Positions 48,775 to 60,301 of a stretch of DNA of 64,000 nucleotides are shown here, in pieces. The notes under the pieces were generated by a model, which saw only the letters and a program-made list of their open reading frames with translations, had not been told where the DNA came from and ran no database searches. Made by a program: the position numbers and the translations under genes. The first letter of the stretch is position 1. Each line of letters begins with the position of its first letter. This stretch comes from Diprion similis (taxonomy: Eukaryota > Arthropoda > Insecta > Hymenoptera > Diprionidae), in assembly GCF_021155765.1 (NCBI RefSeq), contig NC_060112.1:4216001-4280000 (forward strand). The letters are read 5' to 3'.

Positions 48775-51700
48775 ATGGGAAAAGAAGAGGTGGACCTCGT
48801 GACTGTGGTCAAACCCGAGGAGAAGAGATCGCTGTTACAGAAGTATGACATCCCGGTAGAGCATCTATCTTACGAGTACGTAACCGGCTGCTCAAACGTC
48901 AAGGAGCTCGAACGAATTGTTTTGATCCTGAGGTACAAATTTCAATATAGACAGAGAAGAAAAAACAATCGCTGGACCAATGAATTTTAGTGTTATAGAG
49001 CATAAATTTTGCAAGTATTGCCAAGTGGGATCCTCAATAGTTAAACTTGTCAAATTCTAGTATTTATAAAAAATTTCTCGTGTTGTCTCGAATTGTAGGG
49101 ATAGTAACACTAAAATTTGTTGGTCCGGCGAATTATTTTTTTTCGTCAAAACAGTTGAATCCGAGCCTACATGCCAAAAACAGATAATCATTCTGTCGTT
49201 AATCGTGACCCCGAAGATCTGGCGAGGAGGGAATATTTCCGGACTTAATAAACCGCGCCGAAGAATGTCTGGCTAAGATCAGCCCCAAAAGCCGCGTGCT
49301 TCGGGTCGAAGAACCGGTCGTAACTCGGGCGATGTTGGATCCCGAGGACCGCAGACTGATCGACGACGACATGGCGAGATGGATGAGCGAGATGCAGGGC
49401 AGAGAAAAGGACCTTGATGAGGGAAAAGCGTTTACGGCGACACCGCTGCTCCCACAGCCGGAAATCCGGCAGGTGCCGGAAACGGGATCAGCGAAAGTAC
49501 GACACCCTGTCGAAAATCTTTTCTGCAAATTTCCGAGCATGAATCCGTAAAGTATCTAATTCTATGCAAAAATAAGGACTTGAAAAATGAAAGAAAATAT
49601 CGGATAAGTTTGATGCTTTGTAAAAGTTGTGATGATTTGCAGAGAATATTTTCACCATGATGACCCTCTTTGCGAAAAAGTATCAATATCACCATGTAAA
49701 TTTTGCGATTATGTGTCTTCCAGAGAAACTCGCAGAGCGGAGCGAAACGGGGTAAACCGAAGTCGATTGCCTCTTGCGATTACGCAGGGTGGGACAAATT
49801 CGACGCCGATGCCGAAATTGACCGCATCGACTTACAGGATGAAAGGATGCAGGTAGAGGCAAAAAACGCGCAACAGAGACAGAGGGAAAAACATGAGGAG
49901 GCCAAGAAATTTTCAAAGGAATCGATAGTGAATAAATGTGAGATATTATCAATATTCAAACTGAGTTCAAGTGTCGTAGAATTATCGAGAACCAGCTTAT
50001 TAACGCCATTTTATCCCAGGAAGAGCGGTATTCAAACCGGGTCGTATTTAGTTATGAAAGTCATTTTTTATCGCAGAAATTATTCTATATTTACTGACCG
50101 TGACAAATTGGAAGTCTGACAGCTTGCGCGAACCATTTTGTGCATTAATGTTCTTACAAAATACACGGCCAGCCAAAACGGGCAGCTGTTAACCAAGTGC
50201 AACGCCATGTTGCTTCAGTCATGTTCATTTGGAAACTAATTAGCATAGAACCTATTTATTTTCCAGTATCGTTGACGGCGACGGAACTGGGCGTGCTGGC
50301 TGAGCACGAGAAGAATATGGGAAACGAGGCATACAGGGTTGGCGATTACGAGGAGGCTTTGATACGTTACAATTCTAGCATCACCATCAACCCGAGTGTG
50401 AACGCGTACAACAACCGGGCAATAACAAGTAGGCGATTTTTTCAATAACAAGAATGATTGTTCCTTCAAGAATTGAGAATTTGAATAAAAATATTTTTGA
50501 ACGATTGACTCGATCCAAGAAATTTTTAAGCAATAAAAATTAATAAAAAATTGATAAAACTTGAAAAAATATAATAATTCGGACGATTTGGAGGGTACAT
50601 TTCGAGTGGGATAAAAACCATAAAATGTGTGACGACTTAGGGAATTTCGCCAACGAAATTTGTATGATAAACTTTTAAATCAAATTTTACACTTGTAGAC
50701 CTTCTTTTGTGCAGATATCAAGCTGGGTCGATATCAGGAGGCTGTTAACGATTGCAACATCGTGTCGAGCATGGAGTACCACAACGTAACGGCTTTGATG
50801 AGGCGAGCACTGGCTCTGGAACATCTGGAAAAAAATTCACAGGTGAGCACAATCAGGCTATTACGTACAGTTAATTAATTCATGACTGATATGTAGAAGA
50901 AAACAATGAACAATAGGAAAAGTGCAATTCTCTCACACAGCAATTTTGTCTCACATAAAAAATCAGGCGCTCATGGATTATCAGACGATCTTACAACTCG
51001 AACCAAACAACAAACTAGCCATAGCAGCTGTTAACAGATTGAGGAAACCATCCGATTCCAAGAAAGTAAGGTAATACTAAGTAAAAAAAAAGCAAATCCA
51101 AAATGCATATTTATTTGAATAGTTGCGACTTGGTAGATATTTCTAGTTTGAAAATACTCACTACTATCCCACGTGGGACTTGAAATGCATATAAAATAAA
51201 TTTAACCCTAACAGGTCACATCTTGTTAAAATTGCATAACGGTCAGACGGGGTGGAATTCATCCCAAACGTGATATTTTGCTTCGAAAAGGAGTTCTAAA
51301 AATTCCCAAAAATATATCTAGGTTTTGCTTAAGGATTGCAGAAAGAGCTCTCTCAGTTTTCATAATCAAAATTGACTGTTTTAACATCGTAAAGTGTTGC
51401 CAAAGTCAAAGAAAGTGCCAAAAATGTGAAAAAAGGCCTTCATTTCGTATGAAGAATGGGGCCAAGAGGCCCGTTTCCACGACTGAGAGACGCTACGAGG
51501 AGTTTGAGAAATGTTTGGAGTGAAATTCACCTCCAGTGACCTAGTAGCGTTAGTTGCATGCAAAATAAAATCAAAAAGGGACAGCGGAGTTTCAACGGTA
51601 AATTACTTATCGAAAACTGTTCAAACAAAAAATTAAATTCTTGGATATATCATATTCTCATTCCACAAGTAAATCCTGTATCAAATTTTATTCAATTCTG

Positions 51701-54039
51701 AATCTGCGATAGAATGAAAATCGAAGAAGAAATTATTCCGGCAGTCATTTCTGAGACGGAAGCAGTTAAAACAGACGAATTGAATAACGTCATTAAGGAG
51801 CGATCGACGGTAAAAGACGCTGACGATTTAGCCCAAGAAAAAAAGGATTCCTATCCGAGTTCGAACGCCGTACAGTCTGAGATTTGTTTCTGCGACAGAG
51901 CACCGGGTTTTTCGCAGAGTCCAAAACCGCCCCCGCACTACAAAAGCAGCTATTGTTTGCCGCCGCCTCGCAGAACGCCGGCTTCGCGGCCAATGGCCGC
52001 TAGATCCGTTTGGGAAAATCGGAAGGTTGATTTTTCCGGGGTAAAAACGGGCTGTGCAGATGCAGAATCGTCGAAGTTGATGATCGAGGAAGTGTCCGGT
52101 CATAACGAGTACGAATCGACGTACAGCCGGCCACCAGCGATCTCTAAGCTGACTAAGAAGGAAAGTAAGGAAAGTAAGGAAAACGGTGAAAAAACAGTGA
52201 CGAAAGATGGGGATGAAAAAGTGAAGAAGTTACAAACGCAGAAGAACAGAGATAAGCTCACAGATAAAAAACTACAGGAAATCCAAAAACCGAGGGTAAA
52301 AATTCTGTCCCCTGACACCATGACTCACAAGAAAGTCGAGGTTGCTAGTAAATACGAGAAACCCATTTCCAAGGAGCAGAAAGTTGCGATGAAGGTTGGT
52401 TAGAGATCGCATTGTTATAATTAGTTTTATAGGAACTTGATTTTTCAAATTAATTTTTAAGTTGGCTAACCAAAAATTAATGCTTTTAATTAATTTTATC
52501 ATGACATAGTCGTACATTAAGTATTTGTCAAATTGTCATATAACACTGTTTTTCCAGTTTCCCGCGGAATCAGAATTATCGAATAATATGAATCATAATT
52601 CGTAAAAATTGGAAAAATTTTATGCATTCAGCTATCAAAATTTGGTAGAATGATGTGATTTCAGTGAACTGTTGACAACCAAGCTTTTACCCATTGCATA
52701 AAACGATACACGAATTTCCTCAGTTTCCGCAACCGAGGTTTTTTTCTTGAATAGTTCTTCAACCGAATATTGTTATCAATTCCAGGACCTCGACTCGATC
52801 GAATCGCCGTACGAATTTCTCCGTGTATGGCAATCGCTGAAAACCGATGTTGACTTGTCGCTCCACGCGAAACTTTTGCGATCCTTAGCGCCGGAGGACT
52901 TTAATGCCGGTGAGTCAAAAATAGTTTGTAATTCGAATTATCATTGATTTTTCAACAACCAATCAGCATTCTCCTACCGTTTTCCCCAGTCATCGGAAAT
53001 AAACTAGACGGAGGTATGTTCACCATTTTGTTGCGATGCCTTGAGAGACATTTCTGCAAGGATCGTAAGGACGTTCTCTTGGTTTGCCGGTATCTAAACG
53101 CCTTAACTAAGCTGAGCCGGTTTTCCATTGTACAATCCTTCATGGACTCGGTCGACAAAAAAGGTACCCTGACAGAAAATGAAAAAATATGTATAAATAA
53201 ATTGATTAAATTAAGGATACAGCATCGGGTGTACAGTTCAGTAAAAAAGCGGAAAGAAAAAAAGGTACAATGATTAAGGACACACTTTATAAAAATAATC
53301 TATCATCAGCGCGCGGAAAATATAATACCGTAGATTCAAATCAGGAACGCTCACTTGTTGACCAAATTTTCAAAGATTAGATTCACGTCTTAGCTATTTT
53401 TTTCTCAATGTGGATAATGGAGGTCGATTGTCTTGACGAACGAATTTTCTAAATGCAACAATACCATCACGTACGTTTTTTGGTTAACCAACTTACCTGA
53501 ACAATTGGGCGTTGTACTCAAAATTTATCGACTTGAAATTTTATTTTAAACCCATTAAACTTTATCGGTCAAGTCAAACTAAAGCAACTATACCTTGTAT
53601 GCGATTTCTTTTTTCTTTTATCATTCTTGTGTTTAGTCTGATACTATACTTGTTTGATTAGATTGTAAATCTTCTTGGGAAATAATAAACTCCGGACTGA
53701 GATTAGAATTTTTTAATTTTTTTGTTCCTCCAGGGCAAAATACCTACGAATAGCCGGTGATTTTCCGGGTACTACGATTTCCCAATTACCTGATAAAATT
53801 CTATATCTATATCAAAGTTTTCGTTGCACGACTGCAATATTTTACCGTTATAGCGGTTGACTAATTGATTAGATAACCCTGTAGATGTATCGGAAGTTAT
53901 TTGCGACATATTTTTTTTCTGAACTATGGAGATTTTATGTTTCATCAATTTTACAGTTCTCCTCAAGATGTTCGACTTCGTCGAGGAACATAACTCGCCT
54001 TCGGCTGCCGCAGAATTGCGTCACGCCTATAACGTATGA
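48775..54039 (+). CDS. Spag1: Sperm-associated antigen 1 / dynein axonemal assembly factor 13
   Basis: SPAG1 is a cytoplasmic co-chaperone that works with HSP90 and R2TP-like complexes to pre-assemble axonemal dynein arms. Exons: 48775-48932, 49217-49496, 49724-49937, 50267-50428, 50715-50842, 50967-51070, 51713-52394, 52786-52909, 52990-53163 and 53957-54039, 702 aa with consistent phases. The N-terminus keeps the family motif (IPVEHLSYEYVTGCSNVKEL, residues 27-46) and DYAGWDKFD (165-173). One TPR array covers about 225-345 (GNEAYRVGDYEEALIRYNSS, then two further helix pairs). Residues about 350-575 are a charged and Pro-rich linker. The RPAP3_C domain covers about 577-700 (SPYEFLRVWQSL to ELRHAYNV). 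The final exon was placed from similarity to the family C-terminus, using the GTACCC donor after 53163; without it the frame would read on to 53273. The exon 2 acceptor has a weak pyrimidine tract. In insects such genes serve sperm and ciliated sense organs. Confidence 0.9.
48959..49143. repeat. Short inverted repeat in Spag1 intron 1
   Basis: The left arm 48959-48996 (with GCTGGACCAATGAATTTTAG and TGTTAT) recurs inverted at 49101-49143 (minus strand: GCCGGACCAACAAATTTTAG then TGTTAC). About 105 bases separate the arms. It looks like a decayed fold-back MITE or palindrome; no clear target-site duplication was seen. Confidence 0.5.
51167..51178. other. 12 bp perfect palindrome with an E-box core
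   Basis: TCCCACGTGGGA lies in Spag1 intron 6. It is a perfect palindrome around CACGTG, the core bound by many bHLH factors. A single short site in an intron may be chance. Confidence 0.3.
51241..51541. repeat. Degraded inverted repeat in Spag1 intron 6
   Basis: The left arm near 51241-51271 (GGTCAGACGGGGTGGAATTC then ATCCCAAAC) resembles the minus-strand reading of 51512-51541 (GGTCACTGGAGGTGAATTTC then ACTCCAAAC). Together they enclose about 240 bases. The outer flanks share weaker matches around TTGCAT. Probably a remnant fold-back element. Confidence 0.4.
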
Positions 54040-54848
54040 ATTGCCCAAGTATATAAATACAAATAGGTAGGTGTGCCCACGTGTAGATCGTGTAGTACTT
54101 TCGAGCCAACTCGTCGACGTTCCAACCCTGACCATCTTGGGTCTGATCCCCGATTTTTTAATTTATTTTTGTCATTATTCCAACTCTGAAGGCGCTCGCA
54201 TTTCCTTTTAGTTTTTTCTTCTCAAATTGTTATTACTATTCATAATTCCTAGTAATTAAGAATGAAAAAAAATCCTCAAGATGCAATAAAATTAGTAGAT
54301 ACTCTTGGAAACTACGATTTTTTTATACAAATAAATAGTTAGTAAATAATGTTTTTTTTTTCAATATTTTGAATGATGAAATTAATCATTTTGCTAAACA
54401 CTTTTATCGGTACAAGCTTTCGAACACTTCAGATTTTGAAAATTCCTGGGGCTCTCTGAATTAAACTGAAAATTGGCTTAACGTATAGTGAAAAAAATAA
54501 TTTCACTTCGAAAAGCCTCTATATATTGTAGTCGTTATGTACCAAGAAGGTATTTTTTTCTCTTCGGTCTAAAAACTGAAAGTGTTGAGAAAAGTGTACG
54601 TGTTTTCGAATTAGCAGAATGGTTTAAAAAAAGAATCAAATCCGAGTGGATCAAGGTTAGTCGCCACTCGAGTTGGCTCGGAACGCACCATACACTGAAG
54701 ACGAAATTGAGTTACTGTTGTATTCATAGCATTTAATGTATACATATATTTCAATAATTGACTTTCTGTACTTATGATCAATAAAATATTATTATGAAAA
54801 ACAGTTATAACGTAGATTCAATTAAATTCTCCAATAAACGATTTAAAC
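54040..54848. other. Spag1 3' UTR and intergenic DNA
   Basis: This holds the Spag1 3' end, with an AATAAA at 54285-54290 about 245 bases after the stop codon, followed by AT-rich DNA with T and A runs. An 82-codon open frame at 54,488-54,736 shows no family resemblance and is not supported as a gene. Confidence 0.5.
54285..54290 (+). promoter_or_regulatory. Candidate Spag1 polyadenylation signal
   Basis: AATAAA on the coding strand about 245 bases after the predicted Spag1 stop codon, the first exact match after the last exon. Assigned by position. Confidence 0.45.
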
Positions 54849-55488
54849 AGGGTTTCCAGCAAAAGTGTTGACAAATTTTTGCCACCCCATCCCCCAAATC
54901 AACTTCAAATAATTAAAAAACAATTACCTATTTTTTTCAGATCTTTACCTCAACTCTAAGGTATTCCGTTTTGTGGTGGAAGTTTCTTGTGGAAACAACA
55001 TGAGAAAAACTCTATTTCTCAGTATATATTTTATTGTAAAAGTAATGATGTTGAAAAAATTTTTGACTGTGAGGTTTTAGTTGGCATTAGTGCTACTGTT
55101 TGGTAAAAAATTCACATAATCGTACCACGCAATCTCGACGAATTGCACTCCATCGAAATCTGAACTTCTTTTTATTTAAAGGAAATGCAATTCGTCTAAA
55201 TTTGCTAGTATCATGATGTAAATTTTTTTACAGATAGTAGCACTAATGCCCAGTAAAAACTCGCAGTTACAGATTTTTTAAAATATTATTACTCTTGCAA
55301 GAAAATATATACCAAAGAAACAATTTTTTCCTATGTTATTTACATAATAAATTTCGATCACAAAGCGAACTATCCTAGAGTTGAGGTAGAAATCTGAAAA
55401 AATTAGGCAATTGTTTTCGAATTATTTGAAGTTGATTTGGGGGGTGGGGCAGCAAAGATTCGTCAACACCCGAAACAAGGACCACCCT
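54849..55488. mobile_element. Long fold-back MITE (about 640 bp)
   Basis: The left end begins AGGGTTTCCAGC and the right end, read on the minus strand, AGGGTGGTCCTT. Similarity then runs through both arms: CCCCCAAATCAACTTCAAAT (54,892 on) is found inverted near 55,420-55,440; TCAGAT..TACCTCAACTCTA (54,938 on) near 55,375-55,400; GGCATTAGTGCTACT (55,083 on) near 55,235-55,250; and CGAATTGCA near 55,138 near 55,190. The symmetry point at about 55,168 is the middle of the element. There is no coding capacity. The target-site duplication is unclear, so the superfamily is open. Confidence 0.75.
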
Positions 55489-55886
55489 AATGCATAAAAA
55501 TCACGCGTAAGGATTGACAATTATCCTGTTAACGTGACTCCGGCTGATCCATCACTCACACATTGATAAACCCAATGATAATTTTGCTTAGTGCACAGGC
55601 GTCGATATCGTTTATTTTCAGTCTGCACACGCGATTCATAAAAGTATAAAATATGCATACGACCTTCGTCGATTTGTCATCGCATTACGATGGGTTTGAC
55701 ATTCTGATTGCAACCTGAGACTTGTGAGAATACTGAGAATACTGAGAATAATTTTAGTTTTGTGACACAGAAGAAAAATTAGTTAATAACGTCACCTACA
55801 TCGGATAATACTAATTATACTTTATGAAATCAAGCCGTACTGGCTCGACATTTTTGTCCAACTATACTTTTTTTCCCTCCTTTTAA
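55489..55886. other. Spacer between two MITEs, no gene seen
   Basis: About 400 bases with no supported gene. Near 55,724-55,751 the unit GAGAATACT is repeated in tandem about three times. The TTAA that borders the next element is at 55883-55886. Confidence 0.5.
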
Positions 55887-56467
55887 GGCCCCGCTGATCT
55901 GGCATGTCATATATATATTTCGTGACGTCAGAAGCGGGGAAAACGCCATTACGAATCCTGCGAGAACGGAAGCACGAATCTTACTCGGGAAATTTTTAAA
56001 TTGAAGCTTGAATAAAAGTGTACGTGGCTAACTCAGTCACTGGTCATGCAAATCGCTGATAATGTTTATAATAAAGAATAATGAAGTGAATAAAATCACG
56101 CCAAAGCAAACATGGCCGATCGGAGCTACCGCATGTTGAATATTCACTGATTGCACTGTTTCACAATTTCTTTCACTCTCGCCAGACAGTTAGCCACGTA
56201 CAAAAGCACTCACTTTATTCGGGAAAACTTATACTGTCAGTTATTTTATTGTAAATATGGCACGATTCGTAACGGCGTTTTTCATGTGACAGCAGCACGT
56301 TCATGGTCCACAAGAAGTATGTCTCGATCTGTAATTGACATCATTGGTTGGATCTAACAGAACAAGCCAATGAAATCAGCGGCCTTAGTTCACCGTTCAA
56401 CGTTCAGAGGCGCTGCACGCATTTATGACGTCACGATTTGATATTTTCAAGTCAGGTCAGCGGCGCC
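55887..56467. mobile_element. piggyBac-type fold-back MITE (581 bp) flanked by TTAA
   Basis: Both ends are bordered by TTAA (55883-55886 and 56468-56471). The left end starts GGCCCCGCTGATCTG and the right end, on the minus strand, GGCGCCGCTGACCTG (13 of 15 match). The arms stay similar inward: CGTGACGTCA at 55,921 and inverted at 56,426; AAAACGCCATTACGAATC near 55,939 and inverted near 56,262; GTACGTGGCTAACT near 56,020 and inverted near 56,191. It is non-coding and non-autonomous. The TTAA target is characteristic of piggyBac transposases, so that superfamily is inferred. Its arms carry two palindromic TGACGTCA sites (cAMP-response-element type), which follow from the hairpin symmetry. Confidence 0.75.
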
Positions 56468-56869
56468 TTAAATAAGATTTTATGTATCGGCGATAAAAAT
56501 ACATTAAATAAAGGGATAATATACTGCCGACAAAACCTGTCTCCAAATAAAATTATGATTCTTTCCGCGAGTAACAAAAGGAAACGAAGCAAAATGAAAA
56601 AATACGATAACTTTAAAGCTGAATCAAGTACAAATAACATATTATAATATAATTGTTTGTTTCCGTACAATGATACCTAATATGTATAGTAAAATATTCT
56701 TAATAAATGAATAATTATTGTGTATATGTGTTTTTGTGCAATATATTTACAATAAACGTGTTTACAATTAACTTTTGTACAGTATTTTAATTTTGATCTG
56801 TATAAAAATAAAACATTTCACATATTATAAATGAAAAATGATGATAATATAACAATGATAATATTAATA

Positions 56870-56871
56870 AT

Positions 56872-56902
<31 letters not shown>
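56870..56902. repeat. Microsatellite (AAC)n
   Basis: An imperfect AAC trinucleotide repeat, about ten units with one TCA interruption, preceded by an AAT-rich stretch. Confidence 0.85.
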
Positions 56903-56903
<1 letters not shown>

Positions 56904-57867
56904 ACATATGCGTATGCATATAAATGTGTTTTAACAAATTGTAGCTAGTAAGTTATGTTTCTTTACGTTTCCTCGTTTTTCGATCAAACGCGCATGATTA
57001 TCACACTAACAATAAGTATATTGAATTGGCAATGCTATTACATATCCGTAATGATGAGATCGGATTGTGCTTTACGGGTAAAAAAACACTACGATTATTT
57101 TTTCACCGTGTGATCATTCGTTATCGTATTACATAAGAGACTAGAGCAGTATGATGGGAACCAATGTATATTGGAGAACGCGATCTGCTGGTAGGGTATA
57201 CGAAATTCTGGATGTTCGTATTTAAAAATAAAGCTTGACGCTTGTTGCGTTTTACGCGCCGACTCGATGCGAAATGACGAAATAAAGGCTTACTAGCTTG
57301 CACGAGGCTTACGCCCCTTCGTTTCGGCGTAAATAACATGAAACCCTGACCTAACCTAACTCAACACGAGTTCACTTCCATTCTACATCGGATCCCAAAT
57401 ATTGACATAATGAAAGACACGTTTGTGGTTGAAAGAGGTCAATGAAAGGAGGGCTGTTCGTACAAGGAGGAATTTTCGAAATCTTCACTCTCGTGCTCTT
57501 TCTATAGCATAAATTCGAATCTTTTGGCTTAGGTATATACAAGTAAATTTGGTTAAGTGCACGTTGCGCGGTTGGAATATCCGCAGACTGTATGGCATAC
57601 GGTCAATTTCATTGATCCCAAAATGTGCTCGAACGATTGACTGCCCAAAACCGTTGGCAGCTATTTATAGACAATTGAACGTTCTTTGCGCTGTCGGTAA
57701 TGCAGGCTGATTGTACTTGCAGATTCTTGAACGATGCCTTACAAGTATATCATCTTACATAAAGTAAATTGTACATTCAAGTCAAGTTGTGAACGGCTCT
57801 CGTCGGACAAGTAAATCAACGTTCTTGCCGTGACTGTTCCATGGATCGCCCGTTGTCCTATCCGTTC
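56903..57867. other. Intergenic region 3' of the serine protease, no gene seen
   Basis: AT-rich DNA except for a block of higher G+C at about 57,235-57,345. That block ends in CCTGACCTAACCTAACTC, two units of the insect telomere-type CCTAA motif. A 72-codon minus-strand frame at 57,121-57,339 covers it but has no family resemblance. The sharp composition change suggests a dispersed repeat, which cannot be named from this window alone. Confidence 0.4.
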
Positions 57868-60301
57868 CTAGGACGGCGGTTCACTCTCGACTCTCTCACG
57901 GTCCGTGTAGGTAAAGAGGAACACCAGGCACCCGAGAAAGACACCCCAAGCTGCTGGACTCCAGCCCTTATTGTTAGCCGAGGTTGGAGAGGAGGTGCTG
58001 GTCACTATGGTCTCAACGATCCAGTCGCTGAAGACGTAGACGTTCGTGTAGATTCCCGGGAAATTGGCGAGTCCACACTCCTTTCCCCATGACACGACCC
58101 CCGTCAACATGTCGTCGCATATCATTCCGCCACCCGAGTCACCCTGGAATATTTTGTATCTCTTGAATTTTACTTATAATTTACCAAGGGGCTAATGTCA
58201 AGTTGCCCCTTGGCAAGTTGCAAACCTGTTTTGATTACAATCGCACAGAGATCGAATGAAATTGCATCAACTTCTCTCAGTGCGTTAATCTACTAAGGGA
58301 CAATAGAGTGCAAAAGTACTTGCATATGAGAGATTTTGAACATCCGAAGATCAATTTGAACGTTTCTTCTGTGATAAAATTTTTACGAAACAATAAACTG
58401 ATGATTTAACATTGTCTCGATACGGCTAAGAATCTGAATCATCATAAAGGATGATTAAAAAGGAAGAAACTTTGCCAGAATAAATGGTAAATCAATAAAG
58501 TCTTGACGAATTCCAAGTGATTGCATCAATTGGGACTAGATCGCATGGATCTATAATGATTCGTCGAATTACCTGACAGCTGTCAAACCCGCCTTCGATG
58601 TATCCGGCGCAGATCATCACTTGAGGAATGTCGGAAAAGTTGACCATCAGTTCTCTGCACAGTGTTCTATCGACGACGGGTATGTCTACGTAGAGTAGCT
58701 CGTTACTGAGTGCGGCATTTTTCTGCAACATGAGATGAAAAGTGATAAATTCATTGTTAGTCACTTTATTTCTCGATCCTATTGCACTCTCTGCAGTCGT
58801 CATTTGTTGCACACGGTGAGTGACATCAGCTATTGTTCGGTGACAAAAATATATGACTATATTGAAACGCCCAGAGTGACAACTCGTTCTAGTTTCAAGG
58901 GTCAGATCAATTTGACGACTATCATACATTCTACGTACGCGCAGCAAGAAGTCACGCGACCGTACAGAGTAGTTACCCAGCAACAAACAATTCGAAACGT
59001 TTTTTTTTTGTTACGAAAGCATCTACTTGTCTAAATTAAATACTGAATATACATATATTACAACAAATTCTGGACGAAGCTGGGTGTAAGAGAAAAGATT
59101 TATCTCCTAAACTTCTTAGCTCATGATCACTGATCGCTATAAACACCTCATAGTCATTTAATGACGCGTTGACAACGCGCACAATAGTAAGTCAGTTCAA
59201 TGAGGTTCCAACTTGCGAAGCTGAACTGGAATGATGTCAACCGCTGGGTCGTTTAAGTCTTTAAATAAAAATCCTCATCGTATGAACGAAGAAAATTTTA
59301 ATGAAAAATTTACCGGTTAAGTTCCTTAGATTTCAACACAATCACTGAAACATTCGTCACAATTAGTTCCTCCATTCATACGACATATAGTACAGTGACT
59401 TACATCCCAATGAGTGAAGATACTGGTAATATGAATTAGATCAGCTTCTAAAATATGGGAATATGTCATGTAGACCGAGAGATCAGATGTTTTGGCATAC
59501 GGTCATATCGTCATTCTGTCCAACTATCGTCAATTTTTAAGGATCTAACAGATCAGACGAGTTTGTAATACTTGATTCACTGGTTTTGTGATCGTTGTAA
59601 TATAATGACACTATGATCATTAGTAAAAATGATACAAGGTGAGTGACCGTTTCAAAGCCGACAAATGACAGTGGTCACCTTGGGGATAAAAAAATCCAAC
59701 CAGACCTCAAATTACTTACGTATTTAGCAACGCCCCATCCAGAAACTTGGCAGGGTGTTCCATCAGCGACGGTTTCATTCCTAAGCGCCTTTGCAGCAAC
59801 AGCTTCATCGTCCAGGGTCAGCTTAGACCGGAGCTGCATGTAAGAAAGCCTGGATCAGTTATCAATATGGGCCCTACACTTACAGCATGGAAAGCAGAAG
59901 GTCTTGCGGCTGGTATCCGCTTGAATCAACGCCAGGACAGTACCTTTAGCAGCGCAATGTCGTTCCTGAGCGTATTGACATCGAAATCCTGGTGCACTAC
60001 AATTTTCCTGACAGTTCTCGTCTGGGATGTGGAAGACGGCTCGTTGAGCAACAGGTCACCGGCGAAAACCTTGATGGTGGAAGCCGCTATGAGTTTCCTG
60101 TTGCTGGAATAAGAGGTAATGGTCGGTACAGTGGCTTCGAGGATCAATGTGGAAACGATGAACTTCCTTTTGGTAAGCGGCATGATTAGCTGGAAAAATT
60201 ACCAACCTGTACAGACAGTGGGCGGCAGTGACGATCCATTCTTCATCGATGATGCTGCCACCGCAAAAGTGGACTCCAGTTTTCGACCGCCTGAGAGAGA
60301 C
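57868..60301 (-). CDS. Trypsin-like serine protease (S1A), 5' end missing, membrane-tail C-terminus
   Basis: A chymotrypsin-fold protease that should cut after Lys or Arg. Minus-strand exons: 60207-60301, 59944-60103, 59720-59833, 58573-58722 and 57868-58143, giving the last 264 aa in one consistent frame. The catalytic triad is complete: His in [18 protein letters not shown], Asp in RNDIALLK, Ser in GDSGG. The Asp six residues before the Ser (FDSCQGDSGG) defines trypsin-like specificity, and [17 protein letters not shown] completes the pocket. After the domain come a Ser/Thr linker, then [17 protein letters not shown], then a short charged tail, which looks like a type I membrane anchor and is unusual for a digestive trypsin. 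The first exon here starts at the VSLR strand, so the signal peptide and the IVGG activation site must be on exons further upstream that I could not find up to 64,000. Confidence 0.85.

Noticed and set aside
54488-54736. 82-codon frame downstream of Spag1
   Set aside because: No family resemblance, no splice support and AT-rich low-complexity composition.
55923-56433. Two independent cAMP-response elements
   Set aside because: Both TGACGTCA sites lie in the matching arms of one palindromic mobile element, so they are copies of each other; function is unproven.
57121-57339. 72-codon minus-strand frame beside the CCTAA motif
   Set aside because: No recognisable domain; it follows from a short block of higher G+C.
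57345-57360. Interstitial telomere repeat
   Set aside because: Only two CCTAA units are present, which is too short to call.
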